This document shows, piece by piece, positions 1-7,024 of a DNA stretch of 14,548 nt; positions within the stretch are counted from its first letter, which is position 1; every line of letters starts with the position of its first letter. The stretch comes from Ruminococcaceae bacterium UBA5450 (GTDB taxonomy: Bacteria; Bacillota; Clostridia; Oscillospirales; Acutalibacteraceae). The stretch is from assembly GCA_002424295.1 (NCBI GenBank), contig DIQY01000029.1:25081-39628 (forward strand), in the 5' to 3' direction. The notes under the pieces were generated by a model. The model worked only from the letters and a program-made list of their open reading frames with translations. It did no database searches and was not told the origin of the DNA. The position numbers and the translations under genes were made by a program.

Positions 1-720
1 TATCCGTTCCTGATGGGACAGGGGATCTGGTTGGATTCTGAAAAGCTTGGGCCTGAGGATAGTGTTGCGGAAGTTTTAAAGCATGGAACACTTTCAGTAG
101 GCTTTATTGGATTGGCAGAAGCGTTGGTCGCTCTTACCGGAAAACATCACGGAGAGAGTGCAGAGAGCCAAAAAATGGGACTAAAGATTATTTCCCATAT
201 GAGGCAGCGCATGGATGAGGAAAGCGAGAAAACGCATCTGAATTTTACACTTCTTGCAACGCCGGCAGAGGGACTTTCCGGAAGATTTGTGAAGATTGAT
301 AAGGTGAAATACGGAGTGATTCCGGGCGTTACCGATCGGGAATATTATACCAACAGCTTCCATGTGCCGGTTTATTATCCGATCAGTGCTTTTAAAAAGA
401 TTCAAACTGAGGCTCCCTATCATGCGATGACGAATGCAGGGCATATTTCTTATGTCGAACTGGATGGCGATACCTGCAAGAACCTGGATGCTTTTGAATC
501 GGTAATTCGCTGCATGAAGGAATCAGGAGTCGGTTATGGCAGCGTCAACCACCCTGTAGACCGCGACCCGATTTGCGGATATAATGGGGTCATTGATAAT
601 GTTTGTCCGCGCTGCGGCCGCCGTGAAGGAGAGCCGGTCAGTGTCGAACGTCTTAAGGAACTGCGCAAGAAATATCCGGATATGCCGATTATTCCAGGCT
701 GCGGCTGCGATGGACGTTAA
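1..720 (+). CDS. nrdD: Anaerobic ribonucleoside-triphosphate reductase, large part (3' end only), lacking the glycyl-radical domain
   Basis: The gene enters from outside the window, and 239 C-terminal codons are visible. Class III reductase makes dNTPs from NTPs in the cytoplasm without oxygen. Diagnostic stretches are YGVIPGVTDREYYTNSFHVP, the TNAGHISYVELDGD block and NHPVDRDPICGY. These are followed by a zinc-ribbon-like cluster, with Cys at visible residues 192, 202 and 205. In ordinary NrdD this cluster leads into a glycyl-radical loop (RxxGYL) at the C-terminus. Here the protein continues instead with a roughly 30-residue charged tail ending in GCGCDGR. It then stops at TAA, with an in-frame TAG directly behind. 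The missing loop is encoded by the next small gene. The two lie in different frames and the small one has its own ribosome site, so a single stop mutation does not explain the split. NrdD identity is very likely. That the two parts work together is inferred. Confidence 0.93.
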   Translation, partial: YPFLMGQGIWLDSEKLGPEDSVAEVLKHGTLSVGFIGLAEALVALTGKHHGESAESQKMGLKIISHMRQRMDEESEKTHLNFTLLATPAEGLSGRFVKIDKVKYGVIPGVTDREYYTNSFHVPVYYPISAFKKIQTEAPYHAMTNAGHISYVELDGDTCKNLDAFESVIRCMKESGVGYGSVNHPVDRDPICGYNGVIDNVCPRCGRREGEPVSVERLKELRKKYPDMPIIPGCGCDGR

Positions 721-750
721 TAGATCAAATAATTGAATTTTTATATTTTT

Positions 751-759
751 AAAGGAGGA
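751..759 (+). promoter_or_regulatory. Strong ribosome binding site of the small glycyl-radical ORF
   Basis: AAAGGAGGA lies 7 bases before ATG 767. This near-consensus site argues that the 53-residue ORF is independently translated and is not a leftover of a broken nrdD. Confidence 0.75.
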
Positions 760-766
760 AATTACG

Positions 767-928
767 ATGACTGGAACAACACAAACAGAAGCAGTCAAAG
801 AAGTAGGAGAAGGCGTTGGATTTGAGCGGATTCGCAGGATTACGGGATATCTTGTGGGGACACTTGACCGTTGGAACGATGCAAAACTTGCAGAAGAGCG
901 TGATCGGGTAAAGCATGGACTCAAATAA
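767..928 (+). CDS. Separate glycyl-radical domain of class III ribonucleotide reductase (53 aa)
   Basis: This short protein consists of little more than the C-terminal glycyl-radical segment of NrdD. Residues 20-29 read ERIRRITGYL, and Gly27 is the expected radical-bearing glycine. GTLDRWNDAKLAEERDRVKH follows, which matches the end of many Firmicutes NrdD proteins. The first 19 residues are an acidic, polar lead-in. In class III enzymes NrdG abstracts a hydrogen from this glycine to make the stable radical. The expected role is therefore to dock with the upstream NrdD part and supply the radical, either always or as a replacement for an oxygen-cleaved end, as GrcA/YfiD does for pyruvate formate-lyase. 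An excellent Shine-Dalgarno precedes it, and its last 14 bases overlap nrdG in another frame. The motif assignment is firm. The working model is inference. Confidence 0.85.
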   Translation: MTGTTQTEAVKEVGEGVGFERIRRITGYLVGTLDRWNDAKLAEERDRVKHGLK

Positions 929-1433
929 GCTGATTCGATTAGCCGGTGTAGAGCCGGAATCTATTGTAGATGGACGAGGATTTCGCTATGTGATTTTTGT
1001 GCAGGGCTGTCCTCACCACTGCCCTGGCTGCCATAATCCGCAGACTCATGCATTTGAAGGCGGTATTCTGGAATCCCCTGAAAGATTTCTCAGTGAGATG
1101 AAGGAAAATCCGCTGCTCCGGGGCGTTACTTTTTCCGGCGGAGAACCATTTTGTCAAGCAGAGGCACTTTCTTATTTGGCAAAAAGAATTAAAGCGGAGA
1201 CAAATCTTGATTTGACCGTTTTTTCCGGCTGGACTTATGAAGAGCTGTTAGCCAAAAAAGATTACTGGACGGATCAGCTGCTTGCTCTTTCAGATTATCT
1301 GATTGATGGTCCTTTTATTAAGGAACAGATGGATCTTTCCCTGCAGTTTCGCGGCAGCAGTAATCAGCGGGTGATTGATTTAAATGCGACTAGAAAAGCA
1401 GGCTGTGTAGTACTTGACAATTTAGATGAATAG
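915..1433 (+). CDS. nrdG: Anaerobic ribonucleotide reductase activating protein (radical SAM)
   Basis: This activase uses S-adenosylmethionine and a [4Fe-4S] cluster to generate the glycyl radical on NrdD. The protein has 172 residues, close to the family norm. The radical-SAM cysteines are C32, C36 and C39 in QGCPHHCPGCHNPQ (CX3CX2C), followed by an SGGEP motif (TFSGGEPF) that contacts SAM. The N-terminal segment RLAGVEPESIVDGRGFRYVIFVQGC is typical of NrdG. The start overlaps the glycyl-radical ORF by 14 bases and has only a weak Shine-Dalgarno, so translation is probably coupled to that ORF. Coupling would keep radical carrier and activase in step. A strong terminator ends the operon shortly downstream. 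Confidence 0.95.
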   Translation: MDSNKLIRLAGVEPESIVDGRGFRYVIFVQGCPHHCPGCHNPQTHAFEGGILESPERFLSEMKENPLLRGVTFSGGEPFCQAEALSYLAKRIKAETNLDLTVFSGWTYEELLAKKDYWTDQLLALSDYLIDGPFIKEQMDLSLQFRGSSNQRVIDLNATRKAGCVVLDNLDE

Positions 1434-1464
1434 AAAACGGTTTTGCAAAAAACTTTTTCTTATG

Positions 1465-1498
1465 AAAAGCGGTACAGTGAAAGCTGTACCGCTTTTTT
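1465..1498 (+). terminator. Rho-independent terminator of the nrd operon
   Basis: A 13-bp perfect stem (AAAAGCGGTACAG with CTGTACCGCTTTT), a 6-base loop and a run of T at the 3' side, starting 31 bases after the nrdG stop codon. The run of A on the 5' side would give a short U-tract on the minus strand too, but no minus-strand gene ends here. Confidence 0.9.
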
Positions 1499-1558
1499 GT
1501 GTGGCAAAAAAGGGCTGTATGAAAGAGACTTTTTTATTGGTGGATGTTGTTGGGACAC

Positions 1559-1589
1559 GCATAGAGAAGGAAAGAATTCGCATAAGAAT
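1559..1589 (+). promoter_or_regulatory. Possible sigma-E-type sporulation promoter
   Basis: GCATAGA at 1559-1565 and CATAAGAAT at 1581-1589, with 15 bases between, resemble the -35 and -10 of mother-cell sigma E promoters (ATA core; CATA..AT). The predicted start would be near 1597, upstream of the Shine-Dalgarno of a cortex hydrolase gene. No good sigma-A pair was seen in this gap. The match is partial and was judged by eye; the sporulation role of the downstream genes is the main support. Confidence 0.35.
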
Positions 1590-1620
1590 AAGAGGAACTT
1601 TTTGAAAGGGGGAAAAGTGA

Positions 1621-2055
1621 ATGGCATTTTCCGATCGGGAAATTTTGGCACGAGTCATTGAGTGCGAAGCCGGAGGCGAAGGAGAAACCGGGATGAAAGC
1701 GGTTGCTTGTATCGTGATGAACCGGGTACAAATTACCTATGGGGAATATGCAAGCTTACATACGATTCGGGCGGTAGTTTATCAAAAAGGACAATTTGTC
1801 TGTGTGCGCGAAACCCTTTATGGAGCGCAGAATCTGCAGAATATTTATAATATGCGTCCAACTGGTGTCCATTATAATATTGCAGATTGGGCAATCGCGG
1901 GGAACCGATTGAATAGTCTTGGATTTGCGCTGTGGTATTTTAATCCATATAGCCCGGTCTGTAAAGCTAACTTCCCCTCAAATGTTGGAAGATTTGCAAT
2001 CCGTATCGGTGATCATTGCTTTTATAATCCGACACCTGTTTATGCGACAACCTAA
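1621..2055 (+). CDS. SleB/CwlJ-type spore cortex hydrolase (Hydrolase_2 family)
   Basis: This family cleaves the muramic-lactam peptidoglycan of the spore cortex during germination. The 144-residue protein is a bare catalytic domain without signal peptide or peptidoglycan-binding repeat. That is more like CwlJ, made in the mother cell and placed at the coat, than exported SleB. The family start pattern is present (LARVIECEAGGEGETGMKAV), and E16 in CEAGGE is the likely catalytic glutamate. VACIVMNRV follows, and the end carries the family's GDHCFYNPTP-like block. ATG 1621 follows a GAAAGGGGG ribosome site. The next gene, 14 bases on, looks like GerQ, the partner needed to retain CwlJ in the coat of Bacillus subtilis spores. 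This supports a CwlJ-like role. Vegetative wall turnover remains possible. Confidence 0.88.
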   Translation: MAFSDREILARVIECEAGGEGETGMKAVACIVMNRVQITYGEYASLHTIRAVVYQKGQFVCVRETLYGAQNLQNIYNMRPTGVHYNIADWAIAGNRLNSLGFALWYFNPYSPVCKANFPSNVGRFAIRIGDHCFYNPTPVYATT

Positions 2056-2069
2056 AGGAGGCATTCTCT

Positions 2070-2513
2070 ATGGCTAATACGACAAATACAACAAATAATC
2101 AGTCTAGCCAAGTCGCCGGCAGCAGCCGGCAGAAGCAAGTAGAACAATATGATTGGCGTCAAGGGTCTAGTGAAAGCGTAAAGGAAATACTCCAGAATAA
2201 CCGATTTTATCTTCCGCCACAGGAAAAGTTTGACTCGGAAGAAATGCGCGGTACCGTGCAAAAGACACTTTCTGAAAATATCGGGGAATATATCGTTGCT
2301 GAGTTCTTGATCGGAACCGATCTAATTATGCGTAAGCAGGGAGTGCTTGTTCATGTAGGTCGTACTTTTATCACCATTTTTGATGATCAGTCCGACTTCT
2401 TTATTACCTGCGATATTTTTTCTATCAAGTTTGTTTATTTCTATCAGCCCGGGAAACGGCCTCAGCATAATTTTAATCATCTACGGGATAATCAACAGCG
2501 TAGGTTAATTTAA
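2070..2513 (+). CDS. GerQ-like spore coat protein (probable)
   Basis: A 147-residue protein in two parts. Residues 1-50 are rich in N, Q, S and T and probably disordered. Residues 60-125 form a compact beta-rich domain: LSENIGEYIVAEFLIG, then QGVLVHVGRTFITIFDD, then DIFSIKFVYFYQPG. The layout parallels GerQ of Bacillus subtilis, which has a polar Q-rich arm and then a domain with GxxxxxGRDHIIISD and a final IYLDYV-like strand. In Bacillus, GerQ is cross-linked in the coat and is required for CwlJ localisation. The immediate upstream neighbour here is a CwlJ-like hydrolase, in the opposite gene order to Bacillus. The AAGGAGG ribosome site is strong and a terminator follows. The GerQ call combines weak sequence resemblance with context. 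Another coat or membrane-associated small domain is possible. Confidence 0.55.
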   Translation: MANTTNTTNNQSSQVAGSSRQKQVEQYDWRQGSSESVKEILQNNRFYLPPQEKFDSEEMRGTVQKTLSENIGEYIVAEFLIGTDLIMRKQGVLVHVGRTFITIFDDQSDFFITCDIFSIKFVYFYQPGKRPQHNFNHLRDNQQRRLI

Positions 2514-2527
2514 ATTTTATTTATATT

Positions 2528-2571
2528 AAAAAGACGGAATCTTTTATATTAGAAAGATTCCGACTTTTTTT
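2528..2571 (+). terminator. Rho-independent terminator of the sporulation pair
   Basis: CGGAATCTTT at 2535-2544 pairs with AAAGATTCCG at 2553-2562. After one A-A mismatch the pairing continues through flanking AAG/CTT, and a run of seven T follows. Confidence 0.88.
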
Positions 2572-2611
2572 ATTAAAAAAATGCCGAATGAAAAGGATAG
2601 ATGTGGAACAC

Positions 2612-2640
2612 TTGTTTTTTATGGGAGGCTACTCTATAAT
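2612..2640 (+). promoter_or_regulatory. Sigma-A promoter of the CLC antiporter gene
   Basis: TTGTTT (-35) and TATAAT (-10) are 17 bases apart, with a predicted transcription start near 2647. The resulting leader is only about 27 bases, too short for a riboswitch. Confidence 0.8.
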
Positions 2641-2673
2641 AAATTTAGAATTTATTAAAGGGGATGCGAGTTT

Positions 2674-3957
2674 TTGCAGATTAGAGAGGAGTATAAAGAA
2701 AATCTGAAAAAAAAGGCTCATCAGGTCAAAGAATATTTGACTATCTTTTTTCGCTGGGTATTTTTAAGTGTAATTATTGGAGTTGTGATCGGTGGTTTAG
2801 TCGGGACCCTTTTTTACTATGCCCTTACATGGTGTACAAGTACGAGAAGTACACATGAATGGCTGTTGTATTTTTTGCCCCTGGGTGGCCTTTTGATTGT
2901 TTGGTTATATCGTTCCTGTGGGGTAGAAAAAAGCCGCGGCACAAATTTGGTTCTGCTGGCGATTCGGGCAAAAGAACCATTGCCTGCTAAAATGGCCCCC
3001 CTCATTTTTATTTCAACCTGTATTACACACTTATTTGGCGGTTCTGCCGGAAGAGAAGGCGCTGCTCTGCAAATCGGCGGCAGCTTAGGCTATCGGCTGG
3101 GACGTTTGATGAAATTGGACGAGGATGCGCTGCATGTGGTAACCATGTGCGGAATGGGCTCTGTTTTTGCAGCATTATTTGGCATGCCGGTCGTTGCAGC
3201 TGTTTTTGCGCTGGAAGTGACCAGCGTTGGCGTGATGTATTATTCGGCGTTGGTTCCGGTTTGTATTTCCTGTTTGCTGGCGTCTGGAATTGCAGAGAGC
3301 TTTGGTGCAATTCCGACCCATTTTGTACTGAACGCATCAGAACATGGGATCAGTTTGCTTCCAGCGCTGCAGATTGCGGTTCTTGCAGGACTCTGTGCTT
3401 TGGTTGCAATTCTATTTTGCAGAACGCTTCGTTTTTTCGGAAAGCTTTATCAGCACTTTTTTCCAAATCCGTATATCCGAGTGGCAGTCGGAGGAGTCCT
3501 TGTCATTTTGGTGACGCTTTTGACAGGCGTTCATGATTACGAGGGGGCCGGCGGCGATATTATTGAGCGTGCAATCGGCGGCGAGGCCAGACCGGAAGCG
3601 TTTTTATTAAAAATTATTCTGACAGGGCTCACCTTAGGCGCAGGATTTAAAGGCGGCGAAATTGTACCGAGCTTTTATATTGGTGCGACTTTTGGCTGTT
3701 GGATGGGCGGCCTTTTAGGAATTGACCCAGGAATTGGTGCAGCAGTCGGCTTAGTTTGCCTATTCTGCGGCGTAGTCAACTGCCCGATTACAGCTTTGTT
3801 TTTAAGCTGTTCTCTTTTTGGATATGACACCGCGCCGTATTTCTTCCTAGCCTGTGCAATTTCGTACATGCTGTCCGGTTATACAGGTCTTTATTCCGAA
3901 CAGACTATTTTGTATGGAAAATTTCATGCAAAGTTTATCAATAAAAAAGCAGAATAA
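2674..3957 (+). CDS. CLC-family anion/proton antiporter, probably CLC-F fluoride exporter
   Basis: A membrane protein of 427 residues, the usual CLC core without C-terminal CBS domains. The CLC gating motif lies at 122-130 (GGSAGREGA), with E128 as the expected gating/proton glutamate. In chloride transporters this motif is GREGP. The chloride-site motif GSGIP is replaced by GTNLV at about residue 89, and the GxFxP region reads GFKGGEIVPSF at about 324. To my memory THLFGGSAGREG and GFKGGE are hallmarks of the CLC-F clade, which exports fluoride in exchange for protons. The start is TTG 2674, 10 bases after AAAGGGG. A nearby ATG at 2664 is in another frame and soon meets a stop. The gene stands alone behind its own promoter. 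CLC membership is nearly certain; fluoride specificity is inferred from motifs. Confidence 0.9.
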   Translation: MQIREEYKENLKKKAHQVKEYLTIFFRWVFLSVIIGVVIGGLVGTLFYYALTWCTSTRSTHEWLLYFLPLGGLLIVWLYRSCGVEKSRGTNLVLLAIRAKEPLPAKMAPLIFISTCITHLFGGSAGREGAALQIGGSLGYRLGRLMKLDEDALHVVTMCGMGSVFAALFGMPVVAAVFALEVTSVGVMYYSALVPVCISCLLASGIAESFGAIPTHFVLNASEHGISLLPALQIAVLAGLCALVAILFCRTLRFFGKLYQHFFPNPYIRVAVGGVLVILVTLLTGVHDYEGAGGDIIERAIGGEARPEAFLLKIILTGLTLGAGFKGGEIVPSFYIGATFGCWMGGLLGIDPGIGAAVGLVCLFCGVVNCPITALFLSCSLFGYDTAPYFFLACAISYMLSGYTGLYSEQTILYGKFHAKFINKKAE

Positions 3958-4006
3958 AAAAGACACTCTCCTAGTTGTTAATCAATAGGAGAGTGTCTTT
4001 TTTATT
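3958..4006. terminator. Bidirectional terminator between the CLC gene and the Gld-like operon
   Basis: GACACTCTCCTA at 3962-3973 pairs perfectly with TAGGAGAGTGTC at 3986-3997, with a 12-base loop. Runs of A before and T after give a U-tract on both strands, so it can stop the CLC transcript and the opposing operon. Confidence 0.92.
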
Positions 4007-4008
4007 TT

Positions 4009-5430
4009 TTATTTGCAGGAAGTAAGCGCTTGGATTACAGGGGTAAAATCAGAACGGTCTAAGTTCCCAAAGACAGTGCCGTTTATTGCCACTGTTTCCT
4101 GTAGGTCGGAGACTTTATAAAAAGTATAAGTGGTTTTGCTGCCGTCATATCCGGTTAGCGTGAAAGTCCATTCCGGTGTTCCGGAAATAGGAGATCCTTC
4201 GTCGGTGATTTTTAGGTTTTGGAAACTGCTCCAAAAAGAAAGATAATTGTCACTGCTCGAAAGTGTGGTTCCATTTAAAGAATAAGTGTACTTATAAGTG
4301 GAATTATCTTCCGTAGAACTGTTTTCATCAATTTCACGGGCCGCGGAGAAGTTATAGACGGAGCCGTTTCCTTCCGCTTTTAAAGAAGCGGTGTCTTCTT
4401 GCTTTTGGGAAATCGGATTTAGCTGCCGATAGGTCAAAGCAGAAGCGTTAATCCAAGAAGCTCCACTAGAAGAAAGCTGATAAATAACCGGTCGGTCGTC
4501 CATCATCAAAGCATAACGGCTGTCGGCGAGATTCCCAATTTTGAAGGTGTGACTTTCGCCGTTGATCGTAAAGGAAACAACGGCGACGGGGGAATCTAGG
4601 CCATAGCTTTTTAGCTGATCTGCTGTGGGATTCATTACGGTAACGCTGACAGCAGAAGTGTCACCTAGTTGATTCCCAAGCGCGGCGATCTTATTGTGGT
4701 CGCCCGGCTGTCCATTCACGGTGTAATCATTTCCGGAGGAAGTAGGTGAAATTTCAATCGTGCTGTTTTTATTTTTAAGACTTAGCTTTTGGACGGAGAC
4801 CGAACTTGATGCAGAAGTAAGATTTGTGAGCTGCTTTGAGAGGAAGATCGATTTATCCCCAAGGATGGCATCTTCAATTCCGGCAATATAAATAGTATCG
4901 CTGCCCTCAATCTGTACATATCGGCTGGATTCTGAAAGCGGTGGCTGACCGCCGATCAGAAGGGTGGCGCTTGATCCGTCCTCATAAGTCATTTTCATGG
5001 TTGCCTGCGGATTTTCCAGACCAAATCCGGAAGTGCCAGAAGAGCCGGAAGAGATATCAATCGCTTTAGACGCGGAGAGCGCACAGCCATTTTGTGCTGC
5101 CGCTTTTACAGCGGTAGAATCAAGATCATAACCGGCGAGCTCTTTGATCGTAAAGACCGGATCGGTGCTGCCGCCGGATGATGAGGACTGTGCTGCTTCG
5201 GTTGCGGATTCGTCACGGACTAACGTATAGCTGCCGTTTGAATTTTGCACTTCTATCTGTTTCAAATTAGAAAGACCTTGATTCAAAAGCGAAATCTCGG
5301 TTGTAGAAACAGAGGAAGAAGCAGAACTGCTTGAACGGTTTCCTGAAAAATTCAGAGCGGCAATTACAGCGATCAAAGCCACCGCCAAAATTCCCAGAAT
5401 CACAAACTTGTTTTTGGGGGAGGATTTCAC
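4009..5430 (-). CDS. DUF4340-domain protein of a Gld-like ABC cassette
   Basis: A 473-residue exported protein anchored by one N-terminal membrane helix (about residues 9-30, FVILGILAVALIAVIAALNF). It has no lipobox cysteine. A serine-rich spacer follows (SSSSASSSVSTTE). The rest is an extracytoplasmic region with repeated beta-rich blocks: GFGLENPQATMKMTYEDGSS with LLIGGQPPLSESSRYVQIEG, then SYGLDSPVAVVSFTINGE with FKIGNLADSRYALMMDD. This [Y/F]GL[D/E].P...V...[I/G]G pattern, seen twice, is the mark of DUF4340 proteins, which usually sit behind gldG-type genes. The start is GTG 5430, directly after the upstream stop, with AGGAGG 9 bases before it. It is the last gene of the operon. Biochemical role unknown; it probably works with the transporter at the outer face of the membrane. 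Confidence 0.8.
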   Translation of the reverse strand: MKSSPKNKFVILGILAVALIAVIAALNFSGNRSSSSASSSVSTTEISLLNQGLSNLKQIEVQNSNGSYTLVRDESATEAAQSSSSGGSTDPVFTIKELAGYDLDSTAVKAAAQNGCALSASKAIDISSGSSGTSGFGLENPQATMKMTYEDGSSATLLIGGQPPLSESSRYVQIEGSDTIYIAGIEDAILGDKSIFLSKQLTNLTSASSSVSVQKLSLKNKNSTIEISPTSSGNDYTVNGQPGDHNKIAALGNQLGDTSAVSVTVMNPTADQLKSYGLDSPVAVVSFTINGESHTFKIGNLADSRYALMMDDRPVIYQLSSSGASWINASALTYRQLNPISQKQEDTASLKAEGNGSVYNFSAAREIDENSSTEDNSTYKYTYSLNGTTLSSSDNYLSFWSSFQNLKITDEGSPISGTPEWTFTLTGYDGSKTTYTFYKVSDLQETVAINGTVFGNLDRSDFTPVIQALTSCK

Positions 5431-7011
5431 TTATAGACGCCTCCTCTTGCGGTAAACCACAATTCCGGCGACGGCAAAGCACATTGGGATCAGGAAGGTA
5501 AAGACACCGACTCCCAAGAAGTTAATTGCGCCGGTAGGAATCGAAATATCCATGGTGTTCGTTTGTACGGATTTTGTGGGGATCGTGCCGCTGTCATTGC
5601 TGCCAGTCATGTAGCGTGCAAGATCAGCGGTCCAGGTTGAATTGTTAAAGGTACTGGAGTTGACAATTCCGTCTACAAAGAAAGGCGAACTGCCCAGAGC
5701 GACTACATTTGCGTGATAATCATTTCCGTTAGAAGAAACGGTACTCTGCGCAAGGACGGCAATATCAAATGCCTGCTGGGTGTTTTTCTCCTCACCGGTT
5801 GCCTGTTTATCCATGCTCAACGCATAACAGGTGGATGAAGTTTTCATCAGCGAATAGGTTTTGATTCCGTTTTGCTCGGAGAAAAGCAAATTAAAAGGAA
5901 CGCTCGCAGGAGCAATTAAAAGGTTGTAGGAATGGTTGCTGTTAAGCGTTACACTGCTTTGCGCCTGTGCCAAAAGATAGGTTGGGTCTTGGCTCAAATA
6001 TTTTTGTGAGTTGCTTTCGGCAACGTAATTGCGCTGCGGTTCAATGCCCCATTCTTTTAAGAGAGAGGTCAGGTTCGGCATAGCGGATTGATTGGGATAG
6101 AATGTTACCGCAAGACCGCGGTCGGCAGCTTGGGAAGAATCTTTCAAATAAGACTGCAGTTTTTCGACTTCATCCGCCGTCAGATCGTTTGAAGGAGTCG
6201 CAAGAATAATTAATTGAGTATTGTCTGGGATTGCATCCGTCAAAAGGCTGAAAGATTTTGTTTCGAAATTGCTGCCAGAGAGAATTTTTCCCATTGCGGT
6301 AGTATCCAACTGTTCCTGGTGTCCTGTATCAATGGCAACAATGGGCAGAGTGTTCGCATTTACGTTGTTGATTGCACTGGCTAGTGTAGAATCCACCAGA
6401 GAATAAATGGCAGTAGAGCCGGTGTAATCAGAGCTGATATTGAATAAGTCGGTATAAGCAATATGGCGATATCGGCTCGAAGTTTTAATGATGATATCTC
6501 CGGCGGAAAGCTTTTCGCTGGAATATCCGGAAGCAAAACTGGGGTCGGTGTCGAGATCTTTATATGAGATCTTGATGTTAGGATTCATCTCAGCCATTTT
6601 GGCGCAGAGATTTGCAACTTGGCTGTATTTGATGCCGTAGTTTGAGAGAATCTGATCCCCTTTTACCTGAGATTCCGAAGCTAAAATATAAATATCGGTT
6701 TCCTGAGAAACATTTTTTACGACATCTTTTGTGGTATCGCTTAGAGAATTGAGCCCGCCTGTTGTCATATCCAAATTGAGGCTGGGATATTTTTGAACAA
6801 GCATGCTGGCAAGAACATTTACCAATACCAAAACGACAAGAAGCCCCGCGGTAAATACATTGGCGGCGGTGCCGTGGCGAAATTTCGGAGAGCGCAGCGT
6901 CTCTTTTAAAGGTTTGTGAAAGGCTTTCTTTTGTGCCTTGACCGCTTCTTTTTTCGCTTTCTTAGCTGCCTTTTGAGTAGCTTTTTCCTGAGGATCTTTT
7001 GTACTTTTCAT
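5431..7011 (-). CDS. GldG-family extracytoplasmic component of an ABC transporter
   Basis: About 526 residues. A lysine/alanine-rich cytoplasmic tail (residues 1-40) is followed by a membrane helix (FTAGLLVVLVLVNVLASML), a large outside domain and a C-terminal helix (GVFTFLIPMCFAVAGIVVY) ending in KRRRL. The motif YPSLNLDMTTGGLNSLSDTT after the first helix and the later IVAIDTGHQEQ/LIILATPSNDLTADEVEKLQSYL stretch are typical of GldG/ABC_transp_aux proteins. Such proteins partner an ABC-2 type permease, as in the Flavobacterium GldAFG complex. ATG 7011 is chosen because AAGGAGG lies 8 bases before it. The GTG at 7020 overlaps that site and is unlikely. The gene follows the permease by 13 bases and abuts the DUF4340 gene. 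Substrate unknown; gliding itself is not implied. Confidence 0.82.
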   Translation of the reverse strand: MKSTKDPQEKATQKAAKKAKKEAVKAQKKAFHKPLKETLRSPKFRHGTAANVFTAGLLVVLVLVNVLASMLVQKYPSLNLDMTTGGLNSLSDTTKDVVKNVSQETDIYILASESQVKGDQILSNYGIKYSQVANLCAKMAEMNPNIKISYKDLDTDPSFASGYSSEKLSAGDIIIKTSSRYRHIAYTDLFNISSDYTGSTAIYSLVDSTLASAINNVNANTLPIVAIDTGHQEQLDTTAMGKILSGSNFETKSFSLLTDAIPDNTQLIILATPSNDLTADEVEKLQSYLKDSSQAADRGLAVTFYPNQSAMPNLTSLLKEWGIEPQRNYVAESNSQKYLSQDPTYLLAQAQSSVTLNSNHSYNLLIAPASVPFNLLFSEQNGIKTYSLMKTSSTCYALSMDKQATGEEKNTQQAFDIAVLAQSTVSSNGNDYHANVVALGSSPFFVDGIVNSSTFNNSTWTADLARYMTGSNDSGTIPTKSVQTNTMDISIPTGAINFLGVGVFTFLIPMCFAVAGIVVYRKRRRL

Positions 7012-7024
7012 CGAGTACACCTCC

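Noticed and set aside
720..766. Nonsense mutation or frameshift breaking a single nrdD gene
   Set aside because: Two in-frame stops, a 30-residue unrelated tail, a frame change and a strong independent ribosome site before the small ORF argue for a real split, though a genome check is needed.
1443..1661. Small plus-strand reading frame spanning the nrdG terminator and the start of the hydrolase gene
   Set aside because: It covers the terminator hairpin, has no ribosome site, and its predicted protein has no recognisable features.
2657..2673. GGGGATG before the CLC start as the beginning of a fluoride riboswitch
   Set aside because: Only this short string resembles the crcB motif; the required downstream stem and pseudoknot parts are absent and the leader is too short.
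3147..3536. 129-codon frame inside the CLC gene, and similar long frames opposite the DUF1015 and ABC genes
   Set aside because: They lie within well-supported genes in other frames, with compositions typical of shadow translations and no own ribosome site.
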